From: Mesorhizobium sp. B2-3-4
Lineage (GTDB): Bacteria > Pseudomonadota > Alphaproteobacteria > Rhizobiales > Rhizobiaceae
Direction of reading: 5' to 3'
Length of the DNA stretch: 64,000 nt
Assembly: GCF_006442315.1 (NCBI RefSeq)
Contig: NZ_VFVY01000002.1
Span: 124,001 to 188,000 of the forward strand
A program made the position numbers and the translations under genes. Shown piece after piece: positions 1 to 8,340 of this stretch (position 1 is the first letter of the stretch; every line of letters starts with the position of its first letter). The notes under the pieces are model-generated. The model made no database searches, was not told where the DNA came from, and worked only from the letters and a program-made list of their open reading frames with translations.

Positions 1-254
1 GCGTAGGACTGGAACACCATGGCGACGCCGCGCCGGGACGCCGGCACCTCATTGACCAGCTGGCCACCGATATGGAGCTCGCCTCCGCTGATATGTTCCA
101 GACCCGAGATCAGCCGCAGCAGCGTCGACTTTCCGCATCCCGACGGGCCGACGAAAACCACGAACTCGCCATCCTCGATATCGAGATCGACACCACGGAT
201 GATCTCGACCGCCCCGAATTTTTTGCGGATGCCCTTGAGCAGAACCTTTGTCAT
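1..254 (-). CDS. Sugar ABC transporter ATP-binding protein (UgpC/MalK type), N-terminal part
   Basis: The gene runs off the left edge, so only about 84 N-terminal residues are visible. It begins with ATG at 254 on the minus strand. The Walker A motif GPSGCGKST lies at residues 36-44 and the Q-loop glutamine (MVFQSYA) at about residue 82, as in MalK/UgpC ATPases of CUT1 sugar importers. It is the last visible gene of an operon read leftwards: binding protein, two permeases, then this ATPase 8 bp behind the second permease. It should energise uptake through those permeases. The regulatory C-terminal domain is outside the window. Confidence 0.9.
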   Translation of the reverse strand, partial: MTKVLLKGIRKKFGAVEIIRGVDLDIEDGEFVVFVGPSGCGKSTLLRLISGLEHISGGELHIGGQLVNEVPASRRGVAMVFQSY

Positions 255-262
255 GACTTTCC

Positions 263-1105
263 CTATCCCTTGACGCCGGAGAGGGCGAAGCTCTCGATGA
301 TCTGGCGCTGGGCGATCAAATAGATGATGAGGATGGGAACCACGGCCAGGCTCGTCGCCGCCAATTGCAGGTTCCATAGCGGCAGGCCGTAGCTGTCGTT
401 GAAGTTGGACAGCGCCAGCGGCAGCGTGAATTTCTCCAGCGAGCTGAGGAAGATCAGCGGTTCGAGGAACAAGTTCCACGAATGCAGGAAGGTGATGATC
501 GCCACTGCGGCAAGCGCCGGTCGCGACATCGGCAGCGCGATCTTCAGCCACACGCCGAAGCGCGACAGCCCGTCCATCTTGCCGGCGTCCTCGAGTTCCT
601 TGGGCAGTGCCAGAAAGAACTGGCGCATCAGGAACGTCGCCACCACACCTTGCGGCCCGAACACCGGCAAGAGGATGAGCGGCCAGTGCGTGTCGATCAG
701 ACCCATGGCGCGGATCAGGAAGAAGTTGGGGATGATGGTGACCTCTTCCGGCACCATCAGCGCCATCACCAGGAACAGCATCAGGAGGCCCGCGCCGGCA
801 AATCGGATGCGCGCCAGCGCGTAGCCGGCGAGCGAGGCGATGAACAAGGTCAGCACCGTCACCGTCGCGGCGATATAGAGCGAATTGAAATACTGCCGGG
901 CGAAGGGCTGGTAGGTGAACACTTCGACAAAATTCTCGAAACGCCAGACGCGGGGGATCAGGGTCGGCGCGCCGAAGATTTCTGTGGTGCTCTTGAAGCC
1001 GCCGGAAATCATCCACAGGAACGGGAAGATGAAGGGTACCGCCAGCAAAAGCAGCGCGATGGTCCAGCAGATGCGGTACACGATCTCGGTCCGGCGCGCG
1101 GTCAC
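263..1105 (-). CDS. Carbohydrate ABC transporter permease, MalG-like (CUT1)
   Basis: The 280-residue inner-membrane protein has about six hydrophobic segments. The cytoplasmic EAA loop lies near residues 170-195 (LEDAGKMDG, then [12 protein letters not shown]), the part that docks on the ATPase. Length and layout fit the MalG/UgpE family. The start is a GTG at 1103-1105 that overlaps the stop of the upstream permease (GTGA), so the two are translationally coupled. It is the second permease of the importer encoded at 1-3290. The substrate is probably a sugar or sugar derivative and cannot be read from this protein. Confidence 0.92.
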   Translation of the reverse strand: MTARRTEIVYRICWTIALLLLAVPFIFPFLWMISGGFKSTTEIFGAPTLIPRVWRFENFVEVFTYQPFARQYFNSLYIAATVTVLTLFIASLAGYALARIRFAGAGLLMLFLVMALMVPEEVTIIPNFFLIRAMGLIDTHWPLILLPVFGPQGVVATFLMRQFFLALPKELEDAGKMDGLSRFGVWLKIALPMSRPALAAVAIITFLHSWNLFLEPLIFLSSLEKFTLPLALSNFNDSYGLPLWNLQLAATSLAVVPILIIYLIAQRQIIESFALSGVKG

Positions 1106-2031
1106 TCCATGTCCCTCCGCCGCAACATCACCTGAGCGAGGGTCAGCACCATCACGATGGCGAACATGATCAGGGCCAGCGCTGCCGCATAGCCGACATT
1201 GAAAAATTTGAAGCCCTGCTGGTAGATGTAGAACGCCAGCACCAGCGTGCCGTTCTCCGGGCCGCCGCCGGTCATCTGGTAGATGTGGTCGAACACCTTG
1301 AACGACCCGATCGTCGTCAGCACCATGATGACGAGCGTCGTTGGCGCAAGCAGCGGCCAGGTGATCATGCGGAAGACCTGCCAGCGCGAGGCGCCCTCCA
1401 GCGTCGCGGCCTCCTCATAGTCGCGCGGTATCGACTGCAGCGCGGCGATGTAGAGGATCATGTTGAGCCCGACCATCTTGATGACGCGGGTGACGATCAC
1501 CGCCGCCATCGCCCAGTTGGGCTCGCGCAGCCAGTTCGGACCGTCGATGCCGATCCAGGCAAGCATCTGGTTCACGGCGCCGCCTTGGCCCTGCAGCATG
1601 AACTTCCAGACGATGGCCCAGGCAATCGCCGATGTAACCACCGGTGCGAAGAAGACCGTGCGAAAGAAGACGACGCCGAAGAACGGCCGCGAAAGCGCCA
1701 GCGCGAGCGAGAGCGCAAGCGCCATATTCAGGGGAACGAGCCCCAGTGCGAAGATCACGGAGTTGCGCACGACATGCCAGAAGTCGGGGTTCTCCAGCAG
1801 CGCATTCTCGAAGTTGCGCAGGCCGACGAAGGTCGCCTGTTGGCTGAGCAGGTTCCACTCGGTCGTCGAATAATAGAAAATGGCAACCAACGGCCCCAGG
1901 AAGAAGATCAGGAAACCGATGAAGGTCGGGCTGACGAACAGCCACGCCTCCAGCATTTCCCTGGTTTTCAGAGTCAACCACGGCGCCCTGGCCGAGTGCG
2001 CCGCATTGTCCCTGGATGGACTGCCAGCCAC
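1102..2031 (-). CDS. Carbohydrate ABC transporter permease, MalF/UgpA-like (CUT1)
   Basis: This is an inner-membrane permease of about 309 residues with an EAA loop ([12 protein letters not shown]) in its C-terminal third. The open frame extends upstream into the binding-protein gene. I prefer a GTG start at 2031 because a GAGGGGG ribosome-binding site formed around the stop of the upstream gene sits about 9 bases before it. The residues added by the longer frame are arginine-rich and unlike a permease N-terminus. It pairs with the MalG-like permease, whose GTG start overlaps its stop codon. Confidence 0.88.
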   Translation of the reverse strand: MAGSPSRDNAAHSARAPWLTLKTREMLEAWLFVSPTFIGFLIFFLGPLVAIFYYSTTEWNLLSQQATFVGLRNFENALLENPDFWHVVRNSVIFALGLVPLNMALALSLALALSRPFFGVVFFRTVFFAPVVTSAIAWAIVWKFMLQGQGGAVNQMLAWIGIDGPNWLREPNWAMAAVIVTRVIKMVGLNMILYIAALQSIPRDYEEAATLEGASRWQVFRMITWPLLAPTTLVIMVLTTIGSFKVFDHIYQMTGGGPENGTLVLAFYIYQQGFKFFNVGYAAALALIMFAIVMVLTLAQVMLRRRDME

Positions 2032-2045
2032 GAAGCGCAGCCCCC

Positions 2046-3290
2046 TCAGAGCAGCGGCTGGATGGCGGCGCAGACGCCCTTCAGCGCCTCCTCGACATCG
2101 GCGTCGGCCCGCCACAACGCATCGACACGCGGCGCCATCGCGGCGAAAATCTGGGGCACATGCTCATGCGAGGGATGAACGCGGCCGTTGACGATCGCTG
2201 CGGCGACACTCTTCATCTGCTCGGGCGGGATCAGCTTGTTGGAGTTGACGAAGGCGTCACTCTCCAGAACGCTCTTGCGCGCCGGCGGGAAGAACTGGGC
2301 CATCACAGCCACATTGTCCTTGCTGGTCATCTCGGCGACCAGCTGTGCGGCAAGCTCTGTGTTCTTGCCCGATGCAAAGACGGTCAGCGCGGCCTGGCCG
2401 ATGACGGGAGCCTCGCCAGCCGGCCCCGACGGCAAGGGTGCGATGCCCCATTTGAAACCCGCCTCGGGCATCTTGGAGGCGCGCGAGATCTGGTTCACGG
2501 TCATCGCCGAATTGCCGGAGAAATAGTCGCCCTGCTCGCCCGGCGGCACGATCGACTTGTCCTTGAACACCATATCATGGAGCTGCTTGATCGCGGCCAC
2601 CGCCTCCGGCTTGTCCAGGCCGCACTGGCCGTTGGCCCACAGATCGCCTCCGTAGGCGCGTACCGGCGGCAGCAAGGCGTGCGTCATGCGCGACGCATAG
2701 CCTTCGCCGTCCTTGAACTCGAAGCCCCATTTGCCGGGATTGGCCTCGGTGACCTTCTTGGCGACGTCCTGGAATTTCTGCATGTTCCACTCGCCTTTGG
2801 CGGCGAGCTGGTTGGGATCTTCCAGCCCCGCTTTGTCGAACATGTCCTTGTTGTAGTAGATCAGGAAAGGCGAGGTCGAGAACGGCACGCCGTAGATCTT
2901 GCCGTCCTTTTGCCAGAGCGCCATCGCCGGCTCGGAGAAATCCTCGAAACTGTATCCCTCGGTTGCCTTCAGCGTCGGGCCGATATCCATGAGCAGACCG
3001 GCGTTCTCGAAGGCCGGCGCGGCATCCTCCATCATCCAGGCGATATCGGGTGCGTTGCCACCGGCGACCTGGAAGGTGAGCTTTTGCGTATAGTCGGCGA
3101 CTGGAACGGTCTCGAACTTCACCGTGACTCCCGGATGCTTGGCGATGAAGCCCGCGGCGATGCCGTTCAGCATCTTGAGATGGGCATCGTTGCCGGTCCA
3201 CACGGTCATCCGCAGTTCCTGGGCCGGCGACTGGACCGGCAGAGCGCACAGCGCCAGTGCCGACAGTGCGAGTTTCATTGCGGTCTTCAT
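2046..3290 (-). CDS. Extracellular sugar-binding protein of ABC importer (family 1)
   Basis: This is the periplasmic binding protein (414 residues) of the CUT1 importer. It opens with a typical signal peptide (MKTAMKLALSALALCALP, probable cleavage after a PAQ-like site near residue 24), followed by a family 1 fold with TVWTGND near the mature start and IAWMMEDAAPAF further on. The ATG at 3290 is chosen because GGGAGGAAACC lies just before it; a frame opening 33 bases earlier lacks this. It is the first transport gene of the leftward operon and follows the SDR at 3363-4148. Two family-typical blocks (WNMQKFQDVAKKV and a C-terminal SHEHVPQIF) support the assignment. The ligand is unknown. Confidence 0.9.
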   Translation of the reverse strand: MKTAMKLALSALALCALPVQSPAQELRMTVWTGNDAHLKMLNGIAAGFIAKHPGVTVKFETVPVADYTQKLTFQVAGGNAPDIAWMMEDAAPAFENAGLLMDIGPTLKATEGYSFEDFSEPAMALWQKDGKIYGVPFSTSPFLIYYNKDMFDKAGLEDPNQLAAKGEWNMQKFQDVAKKVTEANPGKWGFEFKDGEGYASRMTHALLPPVRAYGGDLWANGQCGLDKPEAVAAIKQLHDMVFKDKSIVPPGEQGDYFSGNSAMTVNQISRASKMPEAGFKWGIAPLPSGPAGEAPVIGQAALTVFASGKNTELAAQLVAEMTSKDNVAVMAQFFPPARKSVLESDAFVNSNKLIPPEQMKSVAAAIVNGRVHPSHEHVPQIFAAMAPRVDALWRADADVEEALKGVCAAIQPLL

Positions 3291-3362
3291 GGTTTCCTCC
3301 CGAAACGCTGATAGTCCAACCAACAGTCGCGCAGGAATGGCCTGGCAACCGACGGCGTCATG

Positions 3363-4148
3363 TCATGCTGTTGCCCTGGGCACGGCGCCGGTCGCGTCGC
3401 CGATCGTCCAGCCGCCATCGACGGGAAGGTCGGCTCCGGTGATGTAGCGGGCGGCGTCGCTGCACAGGAAAATGAAGGCGCCCACGAGGTCGTCCGGCTG
3501 GCCGTGGCGGCCGGCGGGAATCTTTGCCGCGACCGCCTGACGGAAAGCGGCGTCCCGGTAGCGTTCGGCCGTGGCCTCCGTCTCGATCGCACCGGGCGAT
3601 ACGACATTCATGGTGACGCCATGCGACGCGACCTCGCGGGCCATGGCGCGCATCGCCGTCAACTGCGCGGCCTTCATCGATGCATAGACGATGGTCTCGG
3701 CGCGCGGGCGCTGCGCCATCACGCTGCCGGTCGCCACCACACGTCCCCATCCGCGTTTAGCCATGGGCGGAACCAGCCGCGCGACCAAGGCGAGCAGTGC
3801 TGTGAAATTGGCCGCGACATGCGCCTGGATATGCGCTTCGTCGACCTCGTCCCAGGCCCGGCGCCGCTCGATCGCGCCGTTCGAGACCAGGATGTCGATT
3901 GCGCCGTCGCCGACCGCATCCGCAAAGACCGACATTGCCCTGCTGTCGGTGAAATCGGCCTCGTGCACAACAGTGCCGGGGCCGATGGCCGAAGCCGTGT
4001 CGCGCGCCCCGGCGGCGTCGCCGAAATGGTGCAGCACCACAGTGGCGCCCTGCTGGGCAAGGGCGATCGCAACGGCACGCCCGATCCCGGAGCTGGCACC
4101 GGTCACCAGGGCCCGACGGCCGGCAAGGGAAAAACGGTCCTGGATCAA
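3363..4148 (-). CDS. SDR family NAD(P)-dependent oxidoreductase
   Basis: This classical short-chain dehydrogenase/reductase has 261 residues: TGASSGIG at 17-24, Ser142, and the catalytic pair Tyr155 and Lys159 (YASMK), with the C-terminal PVDGG motif. It probably oxidises or reduces a hydroxyl/keto group on the imported sugar or sugar acid. The start appears to be TTG at 4148, inside the TTGA overlap with the stop of the upstream FadR-type regulator; GGGGAG lies about 8 bases before it. The overlap indicates regulator, SDR and importer are co-transcribed. Confidence 0.88.
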   Translation of the reverse strand: MIQDRFSLAGRRALVTGASSGIGRAVAIALAQQGATVVLHHFGDAAGARDTASAIGPGTVVHEADFTDSRAMSVFADAVGDGAIDILVSNGAIERRRAWDEVDEAHIQAHVAANFTALLALVARLVPPMAKRGWGRVVATGSVMAQRPRAETIVYASMKAAQLTAMRAMAREVASHGVTMNVVSPGAIETEATAERYRDAAFRQAVAAKIPAGRHGQPDDLVGAFIFLCSDAARYITGADLPVDGGWTIGDATGAVPRATA

Positions 4149-4903
4149 GGCGACGGCTCCCCGAGCTTGTCCGCCACCTCGAAAGAAGCGATGTCGGCCG
4201 CATCGAAATGTTCGTGGATGCGTCGGTCCGCGAGATCGGTGTCGCCTGCCGCGATCGCGTCATGGATCGCCTGGTGGCGTTCGACCGTCGCCCGCCAATC
4301 CGCCTCGGTGCGGTTGGAGCGCCGCGAGAACAGCTCCGAGACCTCCCGCTGCACAGAGCGCATGCCTTCCATCTGGATACGGATCATGGAGTTGCCGGTG
4401 GCGGCGGCGAGGCCGAGATGGAACAGGATGTCGGCCTGCGTGAAATCACCTGGCCTGCCGATACCGGCCCGCATGTCGAGCAAGGCCTGCTGCATCATCT
4501 CCAGCCCTCGTGGATCGCGGCGCTCGGCGGCCAGCCGGGCGATGCCTAGCTCGATGACGCGGCGCATCTCGTTGGCCTCCTGAAGCCGCGTCAGGCTCGA
4601 ACGCACGGCATAGGCATAGATGCGGTCCATAGGCTCGCCGCTGAGCGCCTTGGCACGAGCCACCTTGCCTTGCTGCGTCGACACCAGGCCCGCGCTGGTC
4701 AGCTGGCGCAGCGCCTCGCGCGCGATCGGCTTCGAGACGCCGAACTCCCTGGCGATCTCGCCCTCCGGCGGCAGCGCCTCGCCCGGCGCGATGCGTCCGT
4801 CGAACAGCGCCGCTGCAATTGCGTCCGAGACACCATCGGCAAGGCGCGATGGGTTCGCCGGCTTGGCGGCGAAAATCGATTTGCGTGCTGTTTCCGTGGC
4901 CAT
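4145..4903 (-). CDS. FadR/GntR-family transcriptional regulator (FCD domain)
   Basis: The 252-residue regulator has an N-terminal winged helix (about residues 20-90, PPEGEIAREFGVSKPIARE and the wing after it) followed by an all-helical FCD effector domain (about 100-235), as in FadR-type proteins that sense organic or sugar acids. It is the first gene of the leftward operon and is divergent from the enolase-superfamily gene at 5029. The 125-bp gap between them contains a long near-palindrome (4938-4978) that is the obvious operator. I expect it to repress both directions until its ligand accumulates. Confidence 0.88.
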   Translation of the reverse strand: MATETARKSIFAAKPANPSRLADGVSDAIAAALFDGRIAPGEALPPEGEIAREFGVSKPIAREALRQLTSAGLVSTQQGKVARAKALSGEPMDRIYAYAVRSSLTRLQEANEMRRVIELGIARLAAERRDPRGLEMMQQALLDMRAGIGRPGDFTQADILFHLGLAAATGNSMIRIQMEGMRSVQREVSELFSRRSNRTEADWRATVERHQAIHDAIAAGDTDLADRRIHEHFDAADIASFEVADKLGEPSP

Positions 4904-4937
4904 TGGGGCTCCTCTTTTGGCTGCGTAGCACGACAGC

Positions 4938-4978
4938 TATAAACATAGCAACTAAGTTTTCTGGTTGCTAAGTTTATA
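4938..4978. promoter_or_regulatory. 41-bp near-palindrome, probable FadR-type operator
   Basis: The left arm TATAAACaTAGCAAC (4938-4952) is the inverted complement of the right arm GTTGCTAaGTTTATA (4964-4978), with 14 of 15 positions matching and an 11-base spacer. It sits between the divergent regulator (start 4903) and dehydratase (start 5029). Its length suggests two dimers or one dimer with extended half-sites. That it binds the regulator at 4145-4903 is inferred from position. Confidence 0.7.
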
Positions 4979-5028
4979 AGTGAGAGTTATGACGGTGCCA
5001 TCCGCAGGACGAGGGAAGTCTGATATCG

Positions 5029-6174
5029 ATGCGCATGAGCGATCCAACCGCGGCGGGGCCGCTGAAGATTGCCGAGGTGATTGCCCATCCCCTCAGTCAG
5101 ACGCTGCCCAGGCCCACCGTCACGTCCTGGGGGGTCTACGAAAAAGTCTCGCTGGTCCTGGTCGAGGTGCGCACCACCGAAGGTATTGTAGGGGTTGGTG
5201 AAACCCTGGCGCGGTTTTCGCCCAAGGCCTATGTCGAGCTGATCGAAGGTTCGCTGAGGCCGCGCCTGCTCGGCCAGGATGCGCGCAACATCGGCGCCTT
5301 GTGGCAATCGATGCGCCGCGCATTGTCGGGCAGGGCGGGTGGCATGCTGATCGAGGCCATCGCTGGCATCGATATCGCGCTGTGGGACATACTGGGCAAG
5401 GCGACCGGACAGCCGATCGCCAAACTCCTTGGCGGCGTCGGGCGCGACCGCATCGATGTCTACGCCGCCGCCGTCAATTGGGTCGACGACAAGGTCGCCG
5501 ATGACGAGCTCGATCGCTATGTCGCCGAGGGCTTCACGCGCATCAAGGTCAAGATGGCACGCCCCGTGCGTGACGCCTGCAAGCGCATCGAGCGTATCCG
5601 CAAGCGGGCCGGAGACGCGATCGGGCTCTGCGTCGACGCGAACTGGGCCTACGATCTGGACGAGGCCGTTGAGGTTGGCCGGGCGCTTTCGGCGAATGGC
5701 TATTTCTGGTTCGAGGAACCGCTGCGACCGGAGAATGAGCAAGGCTACGAGGAACTGCGCCGGCGGTGCGACGTACCGCTGGCCGCGGGCGAAAGCAATT
5801 TCACCCTCGACCAGGCGCAACGCCTGATCGCCAACCGGACGCTGTCGGTGCTGCAGCCCGACGTGGCGCGCGCCGGCGGCATCTCGGAGACCCGCCGGAT
5901 GGCCGATTACGCCGCCGCGCACGACATCGGCTACGCCCCCCATATCGGCATGTCGGGCATCGTCTGCGAGACCGCGAGTGTCCATCTCGCTGCCGCGATG
6001 CCGAACTTCGGCGTGATGGAATGCGAATGCGACGCCAGCCCGTTCAAGACGCTTCTGGCCGATCTCGCGCCCGGCTGCCTCAGGCAGAAGAACGGAACGC
6101 TCGACGTCCCGCAAAAGCCCGGGCTCGGCATCGAAATCGACTGGAATGCCGTCAAGAAACTGAAAGCCGAATGA
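5029..6174 (+). CDS. Mandelate racemase/muconate lactonizing enzyme family (enolase superfamily) dehydratase
   Basis: The 381-residue protein has an N-terminal capping domain and a C-terminal barrel. The enolase-superfamily residues are present: KVK at 173-175 as catalytic base, metal ligands Asp203, Glu229 and Glu255 (GES), Asp278 in QPDV, and His305 in PHIGMSG. The Lys plus His pair is typical of acid-sugar dehydratases of the mandelate racemase subgroup, so dehydration of a sugar acid is the best guess. ATG at 5029 or 5035 are both possible starts. It is divergent from the FadR-type regulator and leads a rightward operon. The exact substrate cannot be assigned. Confidence 0.88.
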   Translation: MRMSDPTAAGPLKIAEVIAHPLSQTLPRPTVTSWGVYEKVSLVLVEVRTTEGIVGVGETLARFSPKAYVELIEGSLRPRLLGQDARNIGALWQSMRRALSGRAGGMLIEAIAGIDIALWDILGKATGQPIAKLLGGVGRDRIDVYAAAVNWVDDKVADDELDRYVAEGFTRIKVKMARPVRDACKRIERIRKRAGDAIGLCVDANWAYDLDEAVEVGRALSANGYFWFEEPLRPENEQGYEELRRRCDVPLAAGESNFTLDQAQRLIANRTLSVLQPDVARAGGISETRRMADYAAAHDIGYAPHIGMSGIVCETASVHLAAAMPNFGVMECECDASPFKTLLADLAPGCLRQKNGTLDVPQKPGLGIEIDWNAVKKLKAE

Positions 6175-6187
6175 GGCCGGAGACCAG

Positions 6188-7105
6188 ATGAACAACCAGG
6201 CTCCAAACCAGACCGGCGACCTGACCGAGGCAATGCGCCTGGCGCTGCTGCGTGCCGATCCGGCACTCAGCCGTTTCGATCCATTGCCACGGATATTATC
6301 GTTCGACAATTTTGCGCGCGGCCACTGCGGCTGGTCGCAGCTCGTCGGCAATTACGAAGACGACCTCGACACGATGCTGCCCGGTTACGCGCAGCACACC
6401 AGCGCCATGCTGTCGACCCTCGCGCACTGGGACGCCGGTTCGCATGGCGGGATGGGTTCGTCCTATGCCCTGAAGATCGCGACGCGCCCTGTGGCGGGCG
6501 CCCGCAACGTCGCCATCAAACGCCACACTTTCCGCAACCGCGGGCCGATCCGTTTCGAGATGTATTTTACCTTCAAGCCGGAAGCCAGCACGCTGAAGCT
6601 GTCCGAAACCGACGTACGTTCCGTCGGCTTTCTTTTCGACCTGCAAGGTGGTGACCAGGACGGCGACGGCAGCAACGATCGCGTCATGCCGCATCTGCGC
6701 TTCTTGAACGCCCTCGACGGTCAGCACCTGCAGAAATGGCAGTACAAGCGCGAGACCGAGAACATCATCCCGATCGGCACCGACAACAAGACGATCAGTC
6801 ACTACCATCTGTCGCCGGAAGGCTGGCTCGATCTGCCCGGCGGATCGCAGCGCCTCTGCTACAACGAGATTCCCACCAAGGTGAACTGGACCTATCTGTG
6901 CTTCGATTTCGATCTGGCAACGATGACGGCGCTGGGGCTGCGCTGCAACGATCGCAGCTTTGATCTCTCGGGTTACGATTCGATCCGCATTCCGGCGATG
7001 AAGAACCTGTGGTGCATGCTCAATTTCGGCCTGTTCGCCGAAACCGACATCGCCAAGCGGGCCTTCCTCTACGTTGATTCCATCTGCATCTCGGGAGATT
7101 TCTGA
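6188..7105 (+). CDS. Conserved hypothetical protein next to sugar-acid dehydratase
   Basis: I do not recognise this 305-residue protein with certainty; it may belong to a DUF6772-like family. It has no signal peptide or membrane segment. It is rich in aromatic and beta-strand-like stretches (FEMYFTFKPEAS, VGFLFDLQGGDQDGDGSND), which suggests a beta-sandwich of the carbohydrate-recognition kind. The DGDGSND segment could bind a metal ion. It lies 13 bp after the dehydratase gene and its stop overlaps the start of the next gene, so it belongs to the same catabolic operon. No function is claimed. Confidence 0.75.
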   Translation: MNNQAPNQTGDLTEAMRLALLRADPALSRFDPLPRILSFDNFARGHCGWSQLVGNYEDDLDTMLPGYAQHTSAMLSTLAHWDAGSHGGMGSSYALKIATRPVAGARNVAIKRHTFRNRGPIRFEMYFTFKPEASTLKLSETDVRSVGFLFDLQGGDQDGDGSNDRVMPHLRFLNALDGQHLQKWQYKRETENIIPIGTDNKTISHYHLSPEGWLDLPGGSQRLCYNEIPTKVNWTYLCFDFDLATMTALGLRCNDRSFDLSGYDSIRIPAMKNLWCMLNFGLFAETDIAKRAFLYVDSICISGDF

Positions 7106-7440
7106 TGCTGCCCGAGAACATCACGGCGATTGTCTCGCGCAATGAGCGCTGGTGTGGCGAAGCCGCCAGCGAACCGTACGAAGCGGGATGGGCGCGCGAG
7201 GCGGTCTTTTTCGTGCGCGCACTCAAGCAACCCATAGGCGCCACCGCCACGGCATGGGTCGAGATATCGCCGGATGGCATGCACTGGCTGCGCGAAGGCA
7301 CCGAGTTTGCGCTGCCGGACGAGCGCGACGCCGTGACGATGGCGCGGCTTGCCCATTTCGGTAACTGGCTGCGCGTCGCGGCAAGGTTCGATGACGGCGC
7401 GGAGTGCACCGTGCTGGTGACGCTTCATCTGAAGGCCTGA
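7105..7440 (+). CDS. Small conserved hypothetical protein
   Basis: This 111-residue soluble protein is coupled by a TGATG overlap to the unrecognised 305-residue protein. Its sequence (FFVRALKQPIGATATAW, then VEISPDGMHWLREG) is mostly predicted strand and reads like a compact beta-sandwich with no visible catalytic residues. The tight coupling suggests the two proteins act together or are subdomains of one unit. It has no signal peptide and no recognised family. It is probably part of the sugar-acid cassette that starts at 5029. Confidence 0.65.
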   Translation: MLPENITAIVSRNERWCGEAASEPYEAGWAREAVFFVRALKQPIGATATAWVEISPDGMHWLREGTEFALPDERDAVTMARLAHFGNWLRVAARFDDGAECTVLVTLHLKA

Positions 7441-7510
7441 ACCGTTTCGCGCCGGCGCCACGTGCCGCACCTGCGGCTGGCCAATCACTTTTCGCCCCCA
7501 CGGAGAAATC

Positions 7511-8293
7511 ATGACCGACGCATACGCCACATTTGCCCAGGACAGCTTTGCCGGCAAGACCGTGCTGGTGACCGGTGCCGCCAGCGGCATGGGTTTCGAA
7601 ACCGCCCGTGCGTTCCTCTCCAAGGGAGCCGAGGTGGTGATGTGCGACCGTGACGCCGAAGGCCTTGCCCGGCGCCATGACGAACTGGGCGCAATGGCGG
7701 GAACGCCGCACAAGGTGGTGGCCGACATGGGCGATCCCGACAGCATTGCGCGCATGTTCGACTATTGCGATGCCAGGCTGGCGCGGCTCGACAATGTCGT
7801 CACCTGTGCCGCCATCATCACCGCCAAACGGATTCCCGAACAGGATTGGGCGCATTGGCAGCGCGTACTCGGAGTAAACTTGCTGGGCACTTTCTTCACC
7901 GTTCAGGGGGCCGTGCGGCGCATGCTAGGCAGCGGCGGAGGAAACATCGTCTGCGTGGCATCGGACGCCGGCGTGCATGGGGGTGGGGGGCTTATCGCCG
8001 ACACGGCCTATGCGGCATCCAAGGCCGGCACGCTCTCGCTGGTGAAGTCGGTCGCGCGCGAACTGGCGGGAAAGGCGGTGCGCATCAACGCCCTCAATCC
8101 GGGGCCGACGGATTCGCCGATGCATTCCCACATCGATCCGGCCCTCAAGGACCGCATCGCCGCCAACCTGCCCATACGCCGCATGGGCCGGCCCGACGAC
8201 ATGGCCGCCGCGATCCTGTTCCTGTGCTCCGACGCTGCGAGCTTCGTCTATGGCGCGGCGCTCGATGTCGATGGCGGTTCGATGTTCCGCTGA
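7511..8293 (+). CDS. SDR family oxidoreductase
   Basis: This classical SDR of 260 residues has TGAASGMG at 21-28, Ser151, and Tyr167/Lys171 (YAASK), and ends with the usual dimer motif (DVDGGSMF). It is the last gene of the rightward operon that starts with the sugar-acid dehydratase, after a 70-bp gap, with GGAGAAATC just before its ATG. It probably handles a hydroxy/keto intermediate of the same pathway. A second SDR, at 3363-4148, belongs to the divergent half of the cassette, so the two may oxidise and reduce different intermediates. Confidence 0.88.
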   Translation: MTDAYATFAQDSFAGKTVLVTGAASGMGFETARAFLSKGAEVVMCDRDAEGLARRHDELGAMAGTPHKVVADMGDPDSIARMFDYCDARLARLDNVVTCAAIITAKRIPEQDWAHWQRVLGVNLLGTFFTVQGAVRRMLGSGGGNIVCVASDAGVHGGGGLIADTAYAASKAGTLSLVKSVARELAGKAVRINALNPGPTDSPMHSHIDPALKDRIAANLPIRRMGRPDDMAAAILFLCSDAASFVYGAALDVDGGSMFR

Positions 8294-8296
8294 CCG

Positions 8297-8318
8297 GCGG
8301 GTCGGCCCGTCGACCCGC
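8297..8318. terminator. GC-rich hairpin between convergent genes
   Basis: GCGGGTCG (8297-8304) pairs perfectly with CGACCCGC (8311-8318) around a 6-base loop. It lies in the 47-bp gap between convergent SDR and MFS genes. There is no U-tract on either side, so it may only block transcription weakly or act together with Rho. Confidence 0.4.
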
Positions 8319-8340
8319 GCCCTTCACGCAGCTGCGGCGT

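Noticed and set aside
2032..2115. Extended start of the MalF-like permease at 2115
   Set aside because: It would overlap the binding-protein gene and add Arg-rich residues; GTG 2031 has a good ribosome-binding site.
4987..6351. A 454-codon open frame on the minus strand opposite the enolase-superfamily gene
   Set aside because: The plus-strand gene has every expected catalytic residue; the antisense frame has no family pattern.
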